DNA of 56,362 nucleotides from a bacterium (GTDB lineage Bacteria > Planctomycetota > Planctomycetia > Planctomycetales > Planctomycetaceae): contig WGMU01000170.1 of the NCBI GenBank assembly GCA_016124895.1, positions 1 through 56,362 on the forward strand. Reading direction: 5' to 3'. The number at the start of each line of letters is the position of its first letter. Positions within the stretch are counted from its first letter, which is position 1. Positions 44,247 to 52,630 of the stretch are shown piece after piece. The position numbers and the translations under genes are program-made. The notes beneath the pieces are model-generated. The model was not told the origin of the DNA and did no database searches. It was given only the letters and a program-made list of their open reading frames with translations.

Positions 44247-44360
44247 GCCGGGGATGGAGCGAGGCACGAGCGAAACCCCGGTCCTGGAGTTGTCGGAAAT
44301 CGCCCTTTTTGTGTCCGAGCTTTCGGGGCTTCCTTCGCGGGCTCAGTCCAGCCCCGGCCA
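44247..44360. repeat. Long inverted repeat, CCGGGGCTGGA family, copy 2
   Basis: GCCGGGGATGGAGCGAGGC (from 44247) pairs with the GCTCAGTCCAGCCCCGGC side ending near 44360, and ACCCCGG/TCGGGGCT forms the inner stem. It shares long words with 15674-15802 (GAGCGAGG, CACGAGCGAA, GGGGCTTCCTTCGC, CTCAGTCCAGCCCCGGCCACC), so the two are copies of one element. Here it sits in the convergent gap between the cytochrome stop and the PHP-type gene stop and may be a bidirectional terminator. Confidence 0.85.
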
Positions 44361-44385
44361 CCGACGACAATTCCCTGTGCCGCTC

Positions 44386-45963
44386 CTACTCGGGGAGGCG
44401 GTTACTCAGCAGTTCGCGAGCCTCGTCGTAGACATCGAGCACGCGGGCCTTTGCCTGAGCGTCGTCGAAAACGCCGTTGGTACTGATCTCCGCGCGAGCG
44501 GTTTTCATCTTTTCCAGCAGTGCCCGAGCGACACGCACATCGAGCGATTTTCGTCCGGCAATCTCGACATAAATCGGGCTCGTGTGACCGTAGAGCTTGC
44601 GGCCGAATTCGTTGAGGGGTGTCTGAGGCCCTTCGTCGCTCAGGTTCGGCGACGGGATGCGGAGCGCGAGCCAGCTGGGCTGGTTGATCGGCACCCTCAG
44701 GTTCAGCTCGGCGAGGAAGTGATTGCCGACCGGACGGGCATCGACAGCAGCGATCACTTCGCCGTTGTGAACCAGCTCAGCCCGTTGGAAATCGATGCGG
44801 CCTTCGACCTGTCCCGAGACCGTGACACTGCCCGGCTTTTCGAGCTTCAGCGTGTCGCCGATTTCTGCCGTGTCGACTCGAAAGCGGAACAGCGCGCTAT
44901 TCGTGATGAAGCTGCGCCCTGATGACAGTGCGTCAAGCCAGTTGTCGACGGTCGTCTGTTTCTGCATCTGCACATAGACGCGAGACAGGTCGTACAGGAA
45001 CCAGTCCGTGCCGGTAGAGAACGGCACCTTCAGGCCAACATTCAGCAGCGGGTAGAAGCGTTCCTTGAAACCCGCGCGTGCGCCGCCGTCGTAGATGTTC
45101 ATCGCGTCCAGGCGGCCGAGCAGCCAGTTGGGATCGGCTTCGTGTCCGAAAACGTTGTGGCACCAGATAGCGGTGGCCCCGTCACGACGAGCCTGCTGGA
45201 TACCGCGTGTTAACGGAATGCCGTCGGACCCGGTTTTCATAATGCCCGGCCCGATACTCACCGGCTGAATCAGCTCGCGGATATTGAGCAGCATGACGTG
45301 GCCGTAGCCCTGTCCGAAACCCGTGAAGTTGTGCCGGTGCTCCTCGCCGTTGCCGAAGACGACTCCGGATGCTGCCGTCAGCTTCGCCAGATCCTCGCGC
45401 GAGTAACCGTTCGAAATGTAGTCACGGTCCGCGTCCGCTCGTTCCAGGTAGGAGAGAAACAGAACGTCCAGATCGTCGCTGCGAGGAATGTCGGTCAGGT
45501 AGCGGTCACACTCCTGCCGCGACAGCTTCATGATGTGCAGGTGAGTGTTTCCCGAGACAAGGTCTGCGTGCTCGCGCCGGAAGAAACGCGTCAGGGGCAG
45601 ACGCACCTCGGTTTCCGTCGAGTTACTCAGATCGACCGTCTGCGTCAGCCGTTCGGTTTCGAGGCCGGAGAACGCTTCAAACGTCAGCTTCGCCCGAGGC
45701 AGATCGACACTCGTTGCTTGCGGCAGAACCGACCAGTCATGAATCGACAGTTCGTCATCGAGTCCCTGCCCGCGCGACAACAGTCCCGGCAGTTCGATGT
45801 GACGTCCGTCGGCATCGCGCACCTGAACGACTCCGGCGAGTGCTTCACCGGATTCGGCATCGATCAGCCGGAGCGTCACACGGCATGTTTCCGGAGCCCG
45901 GTTCGCTCCGACGACGAGGACCGCGATCATCAGTACGGCGGTCAACAGTGCGGTTCGACGCAT
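44386..45963 (-). CDS. Secreted CehA-like / PHP-type metal-dependent hydrolase (525 aa)
   Basis: A signal peptide (MRRTALLTAVLMIAVLVVG) is followed by an N-terminal beta domain (about 25-135, carboxypeptidase-regulatory-like, with LIDAESGEALAGVVQVRDADG) and a PHP-like hydrolase domain starting at SGNTHLHIMKLS, with later His motifs (EEHRHNF, IWCHNVFGHEAD). These residues could ligate a di- or trinuclear metal centre as in CehA/McbA. ATG 45963 with GGAG 6 nt upstream is preferred over the frame's start at 45993. The physiological substrate cannot be read from the sequence. Confidence 0.75.
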   Translation of the reverse strand: MRRTALLTAVLMIAVLVVGANRAPETCRVTLRLIDAESGEALAGVVQVRDADGRHIELPGLLSRGQGLDDELSIHDWSVLPQATSVDLPRAKLTFEAFSGLETERLTQTVDLSNSTETEVRLPLTRFFRREHADLVSGNTHLHIMKLSRQECDRYLTDIPRSDDLDVLFLSYLERADADRDYISNGYSREDLAKLTAASGVVFGNGEEHRHNFTGFGQGYGHVMLLNIRELIQPVSIGPGIMKTGSDGIPLTRGIQQARRDGATAIWCHNVFGHEADPNWLLGRLDAMNIYDGGARAGFKERFYPLLNVGLKVPFSTGTDWFLYDLSRVYVQMQKQTTVDNWLDALSSGRSFITNSALFRFRVDTAEIGDTLKLEKPGSVTVSGQVEGRIDFQRAELVHNGEVIAAVDARPVGNHFLAELNLRVPINQPSWLALRIPSPNLSDEGPQTPLNEFGRKLYGHTSPIYVEIAGRKSLDVRVARALLEKMKTARAEISTNGVFDDAQAKARVLDVYDEARELLSNRLPE

Positions 45964-45995
45964 GATGGTCTCCGGTGCGAATGAGGATTTCATTG

Positions 45996-46071
45996 GTTTA
46001 ACCCGAAGCCGCAGGCGACGGCGTTTCTAAATGCGCTACGGCACGCCGTTGCCTGCGGCTTCGGGTTAAAC
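45996..46071. repeat. Long perfect palindrome between DUF1501 and PHP-type genes
   Basis: The outer arms are 21 bp and perfectly complementary: 45996-46016 (begins GTTTAACCCGAAGCC) with 46051-46071 (ends CGGGTTAAAC). ACGGCG/CGCCGT pairs further inside, with a loop of about 20 nt. It lies downstream of the minus-strand DUF1501 gene and upstream of the next minus-strand gene. It may end the first transcript. Confidence 0.85.
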
Positions 46072-46086
46072 GACGAACATTGAGCC

Positions 46087-47592
46087 TCACACAATCAAAT
46101 CGTGCAGCACGTGGCCATTGACGTCGGTCAAGCGGAAGTCCCGCCCCTGATAGCGGTACGTCAGCCGTTTATGGTCGATGCCCATCAGATGCAGGATCGT
46201 CGCGTTGAGATCGTGAATGTGCATTGTGCCGGGTGTCCAGGACTCTTTGTCCGGCTGAGGGCTCAGCGGGTCGCCGTGCTCGTCCGCGATGTTGTAGCCG
46301 TAGTCGTCCGTGCGGCCGTAAGTGATCCCCGGCTTGATGCCGCCGCCGGCCATCCAGGTGGTGAAACAGCGCGGGTGATGATCGCGACCGTAGTTCTCGC
46401 GAGTCAGATTGCCCTGGCAGTAGACCGTGCGTCCAAACTCGCCGCCCCAGATGACCAACGTTTCGTCGAGCATCCCGCGCTGTTTGAGATCCCTGATCAG
46501 CGCCGCGCAGCCCTGGTCGATGTCTTTGCACTGTGATTCGTGCTCAGTCGGCAGGCCGCCGTGAGCATCCCAGCCGCGGTGGAAGATCTGAATGTTGCGG
46601 ACGCCTCGTTCCGCGAGACGTCGCGCGTTGAGGCAGCATGCCGCGAACGTGCCGGGAGTCTTCGCATCGTCGCCGTACAGTTCGAACGTCTCTTTGGTTT
46701 CGTCTGAGAGGTCCATCAGCTCGGGCACGGAGGTCTGCATCCGGTAAGCCATCTCGTGCTGCCGGATACGGGCGAGAATCTCCGGGTCGAGCGAGCGTTC
46801 GTACTGCGCCTGGTTGAGTGCCGCCAGGGCGTCGAGCTGCTTGCGTCGATCACCGCCCGTCACGCCGGTCGGGTTGCTGAGGTACAGAACCGGGTCGCCC
46901 TGGCTCCGCAGCAGCATTCCCTGATGATCGGACGAGAGAAAGCCAGGGCCCCACAACCGGTTGAACAGACTCTGTTCGGCGAAGTTTGTCCGCGCGTGCA
47001 TGACGACGTAATGCGGCAGGTCCTCGTTCGCGCTGCCGAGCCCGTAACTGAGCCACGCACCGAGACTCGGCCGACCAGGGATCTGGCTGCCCGTCTGGAT
47101 GTACGTGATCGCCGGGTCGTGATTAATCGCCTCTGTGAACGTGCTGTAGACGACGCACAGCTCTTTCGCGACGGTCGCGGTGTGAGGCAGCAGTGAGCTG
47201 GTCCACAGGCCGTCGGCGTTGTTGTCCTGCTTCGTGAATTTGTACTTGCTGGGACACAGCGGGAAGCCGTTCTTCTGATTGGCCGTCATCCCGGTCACTC
47301 GCTGGCCATTGCGGATGTGATCGGGCAACTGCTGATCGAACAGGTCGTTGAGCTTTGGCTTGTAATCCCACAGGTCCAAATGGGAAGGTCCGCCGCTCAT
47401 GAAGAGGTAAATCACGCGCTTGGCTTTGGGCGTGTGATGCGGCTCCTTGAGCACCCCAGGCCGGCCTTCCGCCGCCATCGCGCCGCGATCCAGCAGCCCA
47501 GCCAGAGCCGCCGTTCCCAGCCCCAGCGCCGACCGCCCAAACAACTGCCGGCGAGTCATCATCAGTTCGTGTTCGCGGATTGACACGCTCAT
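46087..47592 (-). CDS. DUF1501 protein, Tat-exported (501 aa)
   Basis: The second DUF1501 member of the window. A twin-arginine signal TRRQLFGRSALGLGTAALAG (about residues 13-32) is followed by the family motifs FMSGGPSHLDLWDYKPKLN, IWGGEFGRTVYCQGN and GRDHHPRCFTTWMAGGG. The ATG overlaps the stop of the small upstream gene (TAATG), and its Shine-Dalgarno GAGG lies inside that gene, so the two are translationally coupled. It is the last gene of a DUF1549-small membrane protein-DUF1501 operon on the minus strand. Confidence 0.93.
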   Translation of the reverse strand: MSVSIREHELMMTRRQLFGRSALGLGTAALAGLLDRGAMAAEGRPGVLKEPHHTPKAKRVIYLFMSGGPSHLDLWDYKPKLNDLFDQQLPDHIRNGQRVTGMTANQKNGFPLCPSKYKFTKQDNNADGLWTSSLLPHTATVAKELCVVYSTFTEAINHDPAITYIQTGSQIPGRPSLGAWLSYGLGSANEDLPHYVVMHARTNFAEQSLFNRLWGPGFLSSDHQGMLLRSQGDPVLYLSNPTGVTGGDRRKQLDALAALNQAQYERSLDPEILARIRQHEMAYRMQTSVPELMDLSDETKETFELYGDDAKTPGTFAACCLNARRLAERGVRNIQIFHRGWDAHGGLPTEHESQCKDIDQGCAALIRDLKQRGMLDETLVIWGGEFGRTVYCQGNLTRENYGRDHHPRCFTTWMAGGGIKPGITYGRTDDYGYNIADEHGDPLSPQPDKESWTPGTMHIHDLNATILHLMGIDHKRLTYRYQGRDFRLTDVNGHVLHDLIV

Positions 47593-47933
47593 TAGATTGC
47601 CTCGTCTTTTGGCTTCGAGTCTTCGGAAGCTTCAGGCGTCGTACCGTCCTCTCCAGACAGAAAATCGACCACTTTAAGGAGCAAAACGACCTGTGGATTT
47701 CCGTGCCAATTGACCAGCGTAGAATTGATCGTAAGTACTCCAAACATCAAATAGATCGGAGCGATCAATGTACAAGCGACGTCTTCCTTTACGAATGAAA
47801 CCCAGATCGCCAAGAGAGCGGTGATTACAAACAGAGCGCTAAATGAGAGGCCGACCAGACGCTCTTTCCGGATCGTCAGGTTTTGTTTCCGCAGCAACTC
47901 ACGCAGTTGTTGCTCAGTCTCAGAAAAGTGCAT
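47592..47933 (-). CDS. Small two-helix membrane protein (113 aa)
   Basis: Not a recognised family. An N-terminal charged helix (MHFSETEQQLRELLRKQN) is followed by two predicted membrane helices (about 28-48 and 55-78) and an acidic, disordered C-terminus. ATG 47933 has AGAGG 8 nt upstream; the frame is also open to a TTG at 47957. It is inserted between a DUF1549/DUF1553 gene and its usual DUF1501 partner, and its stop codon overlaps the DUF1501 start. An assembly or export helper for that pair is possible (inference). Confidence 0.7.
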   Translation of the reverse strand: MHFSETEQQLRELLRKQNLTIRKERLVGLSFSALFVITALLAIWVSFVKEDVACTLIAPIYLMFGVLTINSTLVNWHGNPQVVLLLKVVDFLSGEDGTTPEASEDSKPKDEAI

Positions 47934-47964
47934 TGCCTGTACCTCTGCTAGAGTCAATGAGCTG

Positions 47965-50424
47965 TCAGTAGAGGAGAATTACCAGATCACTTGCCAGAAT
48001 CGTCACGGCGACTTGAGTCCAGGCGGCGACGTCTTTTGCCGGGATTGATTCGTCGCGTGGGGCCTCGCCGATCTTCAGCAGTTCGAGGGCGTCGGGTTCG
48101 GCGTCGACATAGCGCTGCAGCATGGATTCGATGAGAGTTCGACAGACCTCGCGTTCGGATTTCGTCGGCGTCCGGCTGGCGAGCAGGCGGAACAGCAGGT
48201 CGAGTCGTGAGTCGGTCGTGTCGGCTTCGCGAATCAGGCGTTCGGCCAGCTTGCGAGCCATCTCGATCCGCTGAGTTTCATTGAACAGGCCCAGTGACTG
48301 CTGAGCGGTGCTGGTTCGCGAGCGGCGGACGCAGCTTGATTCCCGGTCGGGAGCGTCGAACAGGATCATCATGGGATGCGGGCTGGTCCGCTTCCAGTAG
48401 ACGTACAGACTGCGGCGATACAGCAGCTTGCCGCTGTCCTGCTGGTACTGCTTCGTGTTACTGGCCGGATGGGCGAGAGCCAGCCACATCCCGGCGGGCT
48501 GGTACGGCTTGACGCCTTCGCCGCCCATGTGCGGGTCGAGCAGGCCGCTCGCCCACAGACCGATGTCGCGGATGACTTCGGCATCGAGCCGGTACTCCGG
48601 GCCGCGGGAAAACAGTCGGTTCTCGGGATCGTCGATTTCGGTGCGGAATCGCGAGTTCTGTTTGAACGTCCGGCTCGTCACCAGCAGTCGCAGAAGGTGC
48701 TTGAAGTCCCAGCCGGAGTCCTGCAGTTCGACGGCCAGCCAGTCGAGCAGTTCCGGATGCGTTGGCTGCTGACCCTGCAGACCAAAATCTTCCGGCGTAT
48801 GCACGAGGCCCACTCCGAAGACATTCTGCCAGAATCGATTGACGAGGACGCGCGACACCAGCGGCTGCTCGCGCGACGTCAACCACTTTGCCAGAGCGAT
48901 CCGGTTACGCGGCACGTCGTCCGGCAGGCCGCTGAGCACGACCGGTACGTTGGGTGAGATCGGATCGCCGACGGGCAGGTCATACTCGCCACGGCGCAGC
49001 ACGCGAGTGTCTCGCGGCGTTGCGATGTCCTGCGCGATGAGGCTCGTTGTGAACCCGACTTCCAGTTCTGTCAGTTGCTTCTGAAGTTCCGCCGCCTGGT
49101 CGGTCAGCTTGAGTCCCGCGGCCGGACTCTGCGGATCGGCCAGCAGCTTCAAACGCTCGTCGGGCGAACTGTCCCGCCACTGATTGCGGAACGCCTGAGG
49201 CAGTGATTCGTCGACGGCGATCCGCCCGGTCGCTTCGGCAATCAGCTCATTGCGACGCTGTCGTAGCTGCTGCCAGCGATCCCAGCCGACCTGATCGGTC
49301 GGGACTTTGACCGTCGGGCCGTAGTCGTACTTGTTGCCATCGAGCGGTGGTTCGGCGGTGCTGTTGAAAAAGGCCAGCAGTCCGTAATAGTCGCGCTGCG
49401 TGAACGGGTCGTATTTGTGGTTGTGGCACCGGGCACAGACCATCGAGAGGCCCAGGAAGACCGTGCCGAGTGTCTCGACGCGGTCGAAGTTGTTCTTCAT
49501 CTGAAACTCGTCCGGGATCGCACCGCCTTCGCCGGTCGATGGGTTCAGCCGGACGTACCCAGTGGCGACCAGTTGCTCGGGCGTTGGCGAGGGCAGCAGG
49601 TCGCCGGCGATCTGCCATTCGATGAACTGGTCGAGCGGCAGGTTGCGGTTGAACGCTCGCACGACCCAGTCGCGATACGGATAAATGCCGCGGCGATTGT
49701 CGAGATGCAGCCCGTGCGTGTCTCCATAGCGAACCGCGTCGAGCCAGTACCGCGCCTGATGCTCGCCGAATCGGGGGCTGTCGAGGAGCTGATCAACGAA
49801 CCGCTCGTAAGCATCGGGCCGCTGGTCATCAAGGAACACCTGCAGTTGATCCAACTCCGGCGGCAGCCCCGTCAGCACGAGCGCCGCGCGTCGAGCCAGC
49901 GTGGCGCGATCCGCTTCCGGAGCGAAGTCAACCCCGCGCCGCTGCAGCCGCTCGCGAACAAACGCGTCGATCGCCGCCGCGCCGGTGGCGTTCTCGTTTT
50001 CCGGCGGAGCCGCCTTGCGCGGCGCGACAAACGCCCAGTGCTGCCCGTACTCGCCTCCCTGCAGCACCCAGCGACCCAGGATCTCCCGCTCGGCCTCCGT
50101 GAGCTGCTTCTCAGCATCTGCCGGCGGCATTGGATCGTCTTTTGAGCGGATCCGCCGGAGCAGCTCGCTCTTCTCAGGCTTCGCCGGATCAATCGCCCGC
50201 GACCCATCCCGATTCGCCGTCGCCGCCTCAAACGAATCCAGCCGCAGCGCGTCTTCGTCCTGAGCATCCGGCCCATGACAGACAAAGCACTTGTCGGACA
50301 GGATCGGCAGCACCTCACGAGCAAAGTCGACTTTGTCCGAGTCACTCTCCGCCGCAGGGCAGCACGTTGCCGTCAGCCCACTGATGGTCAGCCCAAAGAT
50401 CAGGTACCAGACAGAACGCCTCAT
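47965..50424 (-). CDS. DUF1549/DUF1553 protein with N-terminal cytochrome domain (819 aa)
   Basis: A signal peptide (MRRSVWYLIFGLTISGLT) is followed by a PSCyt1-type domain with CFVCH (Cys46, Cys49, His50). The DUF1549 domain contains RAALVLTGLPPELDQLQVFL and CARCHNHKYDPFTQRDYY, and the DUF1553 domain has VNRFWQNVFGVGLVHTPEDFG. ATG 50424 with GGGAG 10 nt upstream is preferred over the frame's far start at 50520. This is the full-length planctomycete layout, in contrast to the cytochrome-less relative at 19230-21416. It heads the minus-strand operon with the small membrane protein and DUF1501. Confidence 0.93.
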   Translation of the reverse strand: MRRSVWYLIFGLTISGLTATCCPAAESDSDKVDFAREVLPILSDKCFVCHGPDAQDEDALRLDSFEAATANRDGSRAIDPAKPEKSELLRRIRSKDDPMPPADAEKQLTEAEREILGRWVLQGGEYGQHWAFVAPRKAAPPENENATGAAAIDAFVRERLQRRGVDFAPEADRATLARRAALVLTGLPPELDQLQVFLDDQRPDAYERFVDQLLDSPRFGEHQARYWLDAVRYGDTHGLHLDNRRGIYPYRDWVVRAFNRNLPLDQFIEWQIAGDLLPSPTPEQLVATGYVRLNPSTGEGGAIPDEFQMKNNFDRVETLGTVFLGLSMVCARCHNHKYDPFTQRDYYGLLAFFNSTAEPPLDGNKYDYGPTVKVPTDQVGWDRWQQLRQRRNELIAEATGRIAVDESLPQAFRNQWRDSSPDERLKLLADPQSPAAGLKLTDQAAELQKQLTELEVGFTTSLIAQDIATPRDTRVLRRGEYDLPVGDPISPNVPVVLSGLPDDVPRNRIALAKWLTSREQPLVSRVLVNRFWQNVFGVGLVHTPEDFGLQGQQPTHPELLDWLAVELQDSGWDFKHLLRLLVTSRTFKQNSRFRTEIDDPENRLFSRGPEYRLDAEVIRDIGLWASGLLDPHMGGEGVKPYQPAGMWLALAHPASNTKQYQQDSGKLLYRRSLYVYWKRTSPHPMMILFDAPDRESSCVRRSRTSTAQQSLGLFNETQRIEMARKLAERLIREADTTDSRLDLLFRLLASRTPTKSEREVCRTLIESMLQRYVDAEPDALELLKIGEAPRDESIPAKDVAAWTQVAVTILASDLVILLY

Positions 50425-50583
50425 CGATCGCCAGCTCCCGGAAGTTTCAAATTCACCACAAGCCAAAAGGTTCCCAGCTTCGTCAAAGAACTTCCAGAGT
50501 CTGAAGCCGATTGCATCCACCTTCTACGTGAGATGACGCTGCTCGAACTGTTGACGACTCTGACGTTGACAGATGATTGATGC

Positions 50584-50958
50584 ATGCGGATAAACATCAG
50601 TGTTTCCTGCATAAACGCCATGCCTACCGTCAAGGATTTCGTCGTGCACTTCGGTTCCTTGAGTCTCCGACGCCCAAAACCCAATCGCACATATTGGTTT
50701 GTCCGCCAGAATGGCGAGGGCATCGACTGGTGCGCGTTCCAGTGCTATTCCGACGGCTCCGCAATGACTGCAGACTTGGAGTACAACACAGTTTTCGAGA
50801 ATGCCCCAAACGTCTGGGAACAGGCGCTGCAGAAGCTTGCTGACGATGGCTACTCATTGCACGCAGACTTGCTCGCTGCTGAAGCCATTGACTCTGAGGC
50901 CAAGCCACCACCCGAACTTGCAGACTTCTTCGGATGGGCCGATTCAGGCGGAACGTGA
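50584..50958 (+). CDS. Hypothetical small protein (124 aa)
   Basis: Not recognised. The product is soluble, rich in aromatic residues (YWFVRQNGEG, FFGWADSGG), and has no signal peptide or membrane helix. The real start could be the ATG at 50620 (MPTVKDFVVHF), because neither start has a good Shine-Dalgarno. It stands alone between a minus-strand operon and the remnant hydrolase. Confidence 0.5.
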   Translation: MRINISVSCINAMPTVKDFVVHFGSLSLRRPKPNRTYWFVRQNGEGIDWCAFQCYSDGSAMTADLEYNTVFENAPNVWEQALQKLADDGYSLHADLLAAEAIDSEAKPPPELADFFGWADSGGT

Positions 50959-51087
50959 TTACGCAGCAGGGTAGATCGGACAACAAGTTGTCTGTGCCAC
51001 CCGTCAGGTTGTGCAAAGTACTGTCATTCGCGAATGATGCTGCCATCGACTCGCCCGATAAGTGATTGCTTTAGGAGTCCGGTCGTG

Positions 51088-51645
51088 ATGCGCTGGCTGT
51101 GTCTGATCGCCATGTTGTTCGTCACGCAGGTTGCCTTTGCGGATGATGCTCTTCCTCGAAGGCCGGAGGTGTTTGAGGTTGGGGGGCAGCGGGGGATGGT
51201 TTATGTGGCTCCGCAGCCGGCCGAGGGCAAACCGTGGGTGTGGTTTGCTCCGACGATCAAGGGGATCTCGCTGGCGCTGCGGAAAGTGTACTTCGAGGGC
51301 TTTCTGCGCGAGGGGATCAGCATCGCGGGGTTTGATCTCGGCGAGGTTCGCGGGGCTCCGGCGAGCACGGCGAAGTTCACGGCGTTCTATGACGAGATGG
51401 TCCGCCGGGGCTGGTCATCCCGGCCGACCCCGCTTGGGCAGAGTCATGGCGGACTGATGCTGCTTGCCTGGGCGGTGTGGCATCCGAAAAAGACGCGGGC
51501 AGTTGTGGACATCTATCTGGTGTGCAATCCGGTCTGTAATTGTGTCATTCCAGACGAGCTGTCCGTTGACAGCGACAGCCAGACGATCCCCGGCCACGGC
51601 TACCGACAGCCTGTTGAACCGCGGCGGTCCGGTATAACGACTTGA
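51088..51645 (+). pseudogene. Truncated secreted alpha/beta hydrolase
   Basis: The signal peptide MRWLCLIAMLFVTQVAFADD and the nucleophile-elbow motif GQSHGG (near residue 130) identify an alpha/beta hydrolase. Homology-like sequence ends near VDIYLVCNP (about 51530). After this the frame continues only by chance to 51645 through antisense DUF1583-like DNA. The catalytic Asp and His of the C-terminal half are missing, so the enzyme should be inactive. The AGGAG Shine-Dalgarno lies 10 nt before ATG 51088; an earlier in-frame ATG at 51034 is unlikely to be used. Confidence 0.7.
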
Positions 51646-51915
51646 CGTGCGGTAAGTGCGGATGGAGTCAACTGGCCAGACACCTGCACTCCGGTCGTCG
51701 GCGTCGGTGACTCTCAGTGTTCGATCGCCCCCGTCGAGCAGAAACCTCGGCCCGACGTACGAAATACCGCCATCAGTTGCGGGACGTCCGCCCGCCTGGA
51801 CATCGCACGAGAACTCAAACTCTCCTGCCAGCGGATACTTCAGCAGCAGTACATCGTTACCCGGTCCCCCCAGGTGCAGAATGTGGTCGCCACTCGCCAG
51901 CCATGTCTGGTCCAC
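51535..51915 (-). pseudogene. Reversed fragment of a DUF1583-like gene
   Basis: Reading minus from 51915, the peptide LHLGGPGNDVLLLKYPLAGE, then the FEFSCDVQAGG segment, and RLSVAVAGDRLAVAVNGQLV resembles the jelly-roll middle of DUF1583-type planctomycete proteins. Both ends are cut: no start region and no normal C-terminus are present. It abuts the broken end of the hydrolase, which runs the other way. Confidence 0.5.
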
Positions 51916-51923
51916 ATACCCAC

Positions 51924-52073
51924 GCGGCGAAGTTTGGCTTCGATCTCAGTGAAATCTTCCGCGACATTCAGGAACAGCAGCGGGCATCCGGTCAGAAATA
52001 TGTCCGGTATCCGGCACGTCCTGCTGAGGCCGCGTCAGCGTTAGCGGCTGGTGAAACTCGCAAGAAAGTCTGA
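51924..52073 (+). pseudogene. Stranded C-terminal gene fragment
   Basis: A short plus-strand frame reads AKFGFDLSEIFRDIQEQQRA and continues to a stop at 52073. It looks like the last 50 residues of a real protein, with helical, charged sequence and consistent codon use, but there is no start or upstream body. I do not know the parent family. Confidence 0.4.
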
Positions 52074-52630
52074 GCGGAACCGAATGCGGGGGCTTTCGAC
52101 GCGACTGGCTGACAGGAGAAAGACAGCGTTCAGAAGCGAGTTGGCTGCGCGACGTGGGTGGTCCGGCCACGTGTGGCCGGTTTGCGCAGCGGCGTTGCTC
52201 CGGCAGGGGACGGGGTACTGCTGACTCTGCTGCCACCCGCCTGCCCGAAAAGTCGATGCTGCTTACGCAGACTACTGCTGGGTGCTCGATTTCCGACGAT
52301 CAAACCGCCACAACTGTCGCCAGCGATGACGCGGCCAGCTCAGCGCATGCCGATGTGATTTCGGTCTCGGAATCTCAGAATACCTGCAAAAACAGCAGTG
52401 TTTGGGCGAGTCAATCGGTCTTGGATCAACCCTGTCGACACGATGCGAATTGCCGAAGTCCCCCAGCTACAGTTGTCAGCCTAAACCTGGAGAGACAAAA
52501 TCGCCGATCTTCAAGCAGACACTGGAGAAGACGCTGAGGGTTCCAGTGTTGGTTTCCATGATTTGTTCTGGTTCTTCAGATGCGGACGGGTTTCGTCCGT
52601 CTGTGGCTCGGCAATCGATAGAAAACCCGA
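52074..52630. other. Gap without recognised gene
   Basis: About 550 bp before the GH3 gene. It contains a short hairpin (GGCCACGTGTGGCC near 52170) but no plausible coding frame that I can defend. It should contain the GH3 promoter. Confidence 0.4.

Noticed and set aside
52154-52537. Possible small gene before the GH3 gene.
   Set aside because: Ser/Arg/Thr-rich low-information peptide with no Shine-Dalgarno and several competing frames.
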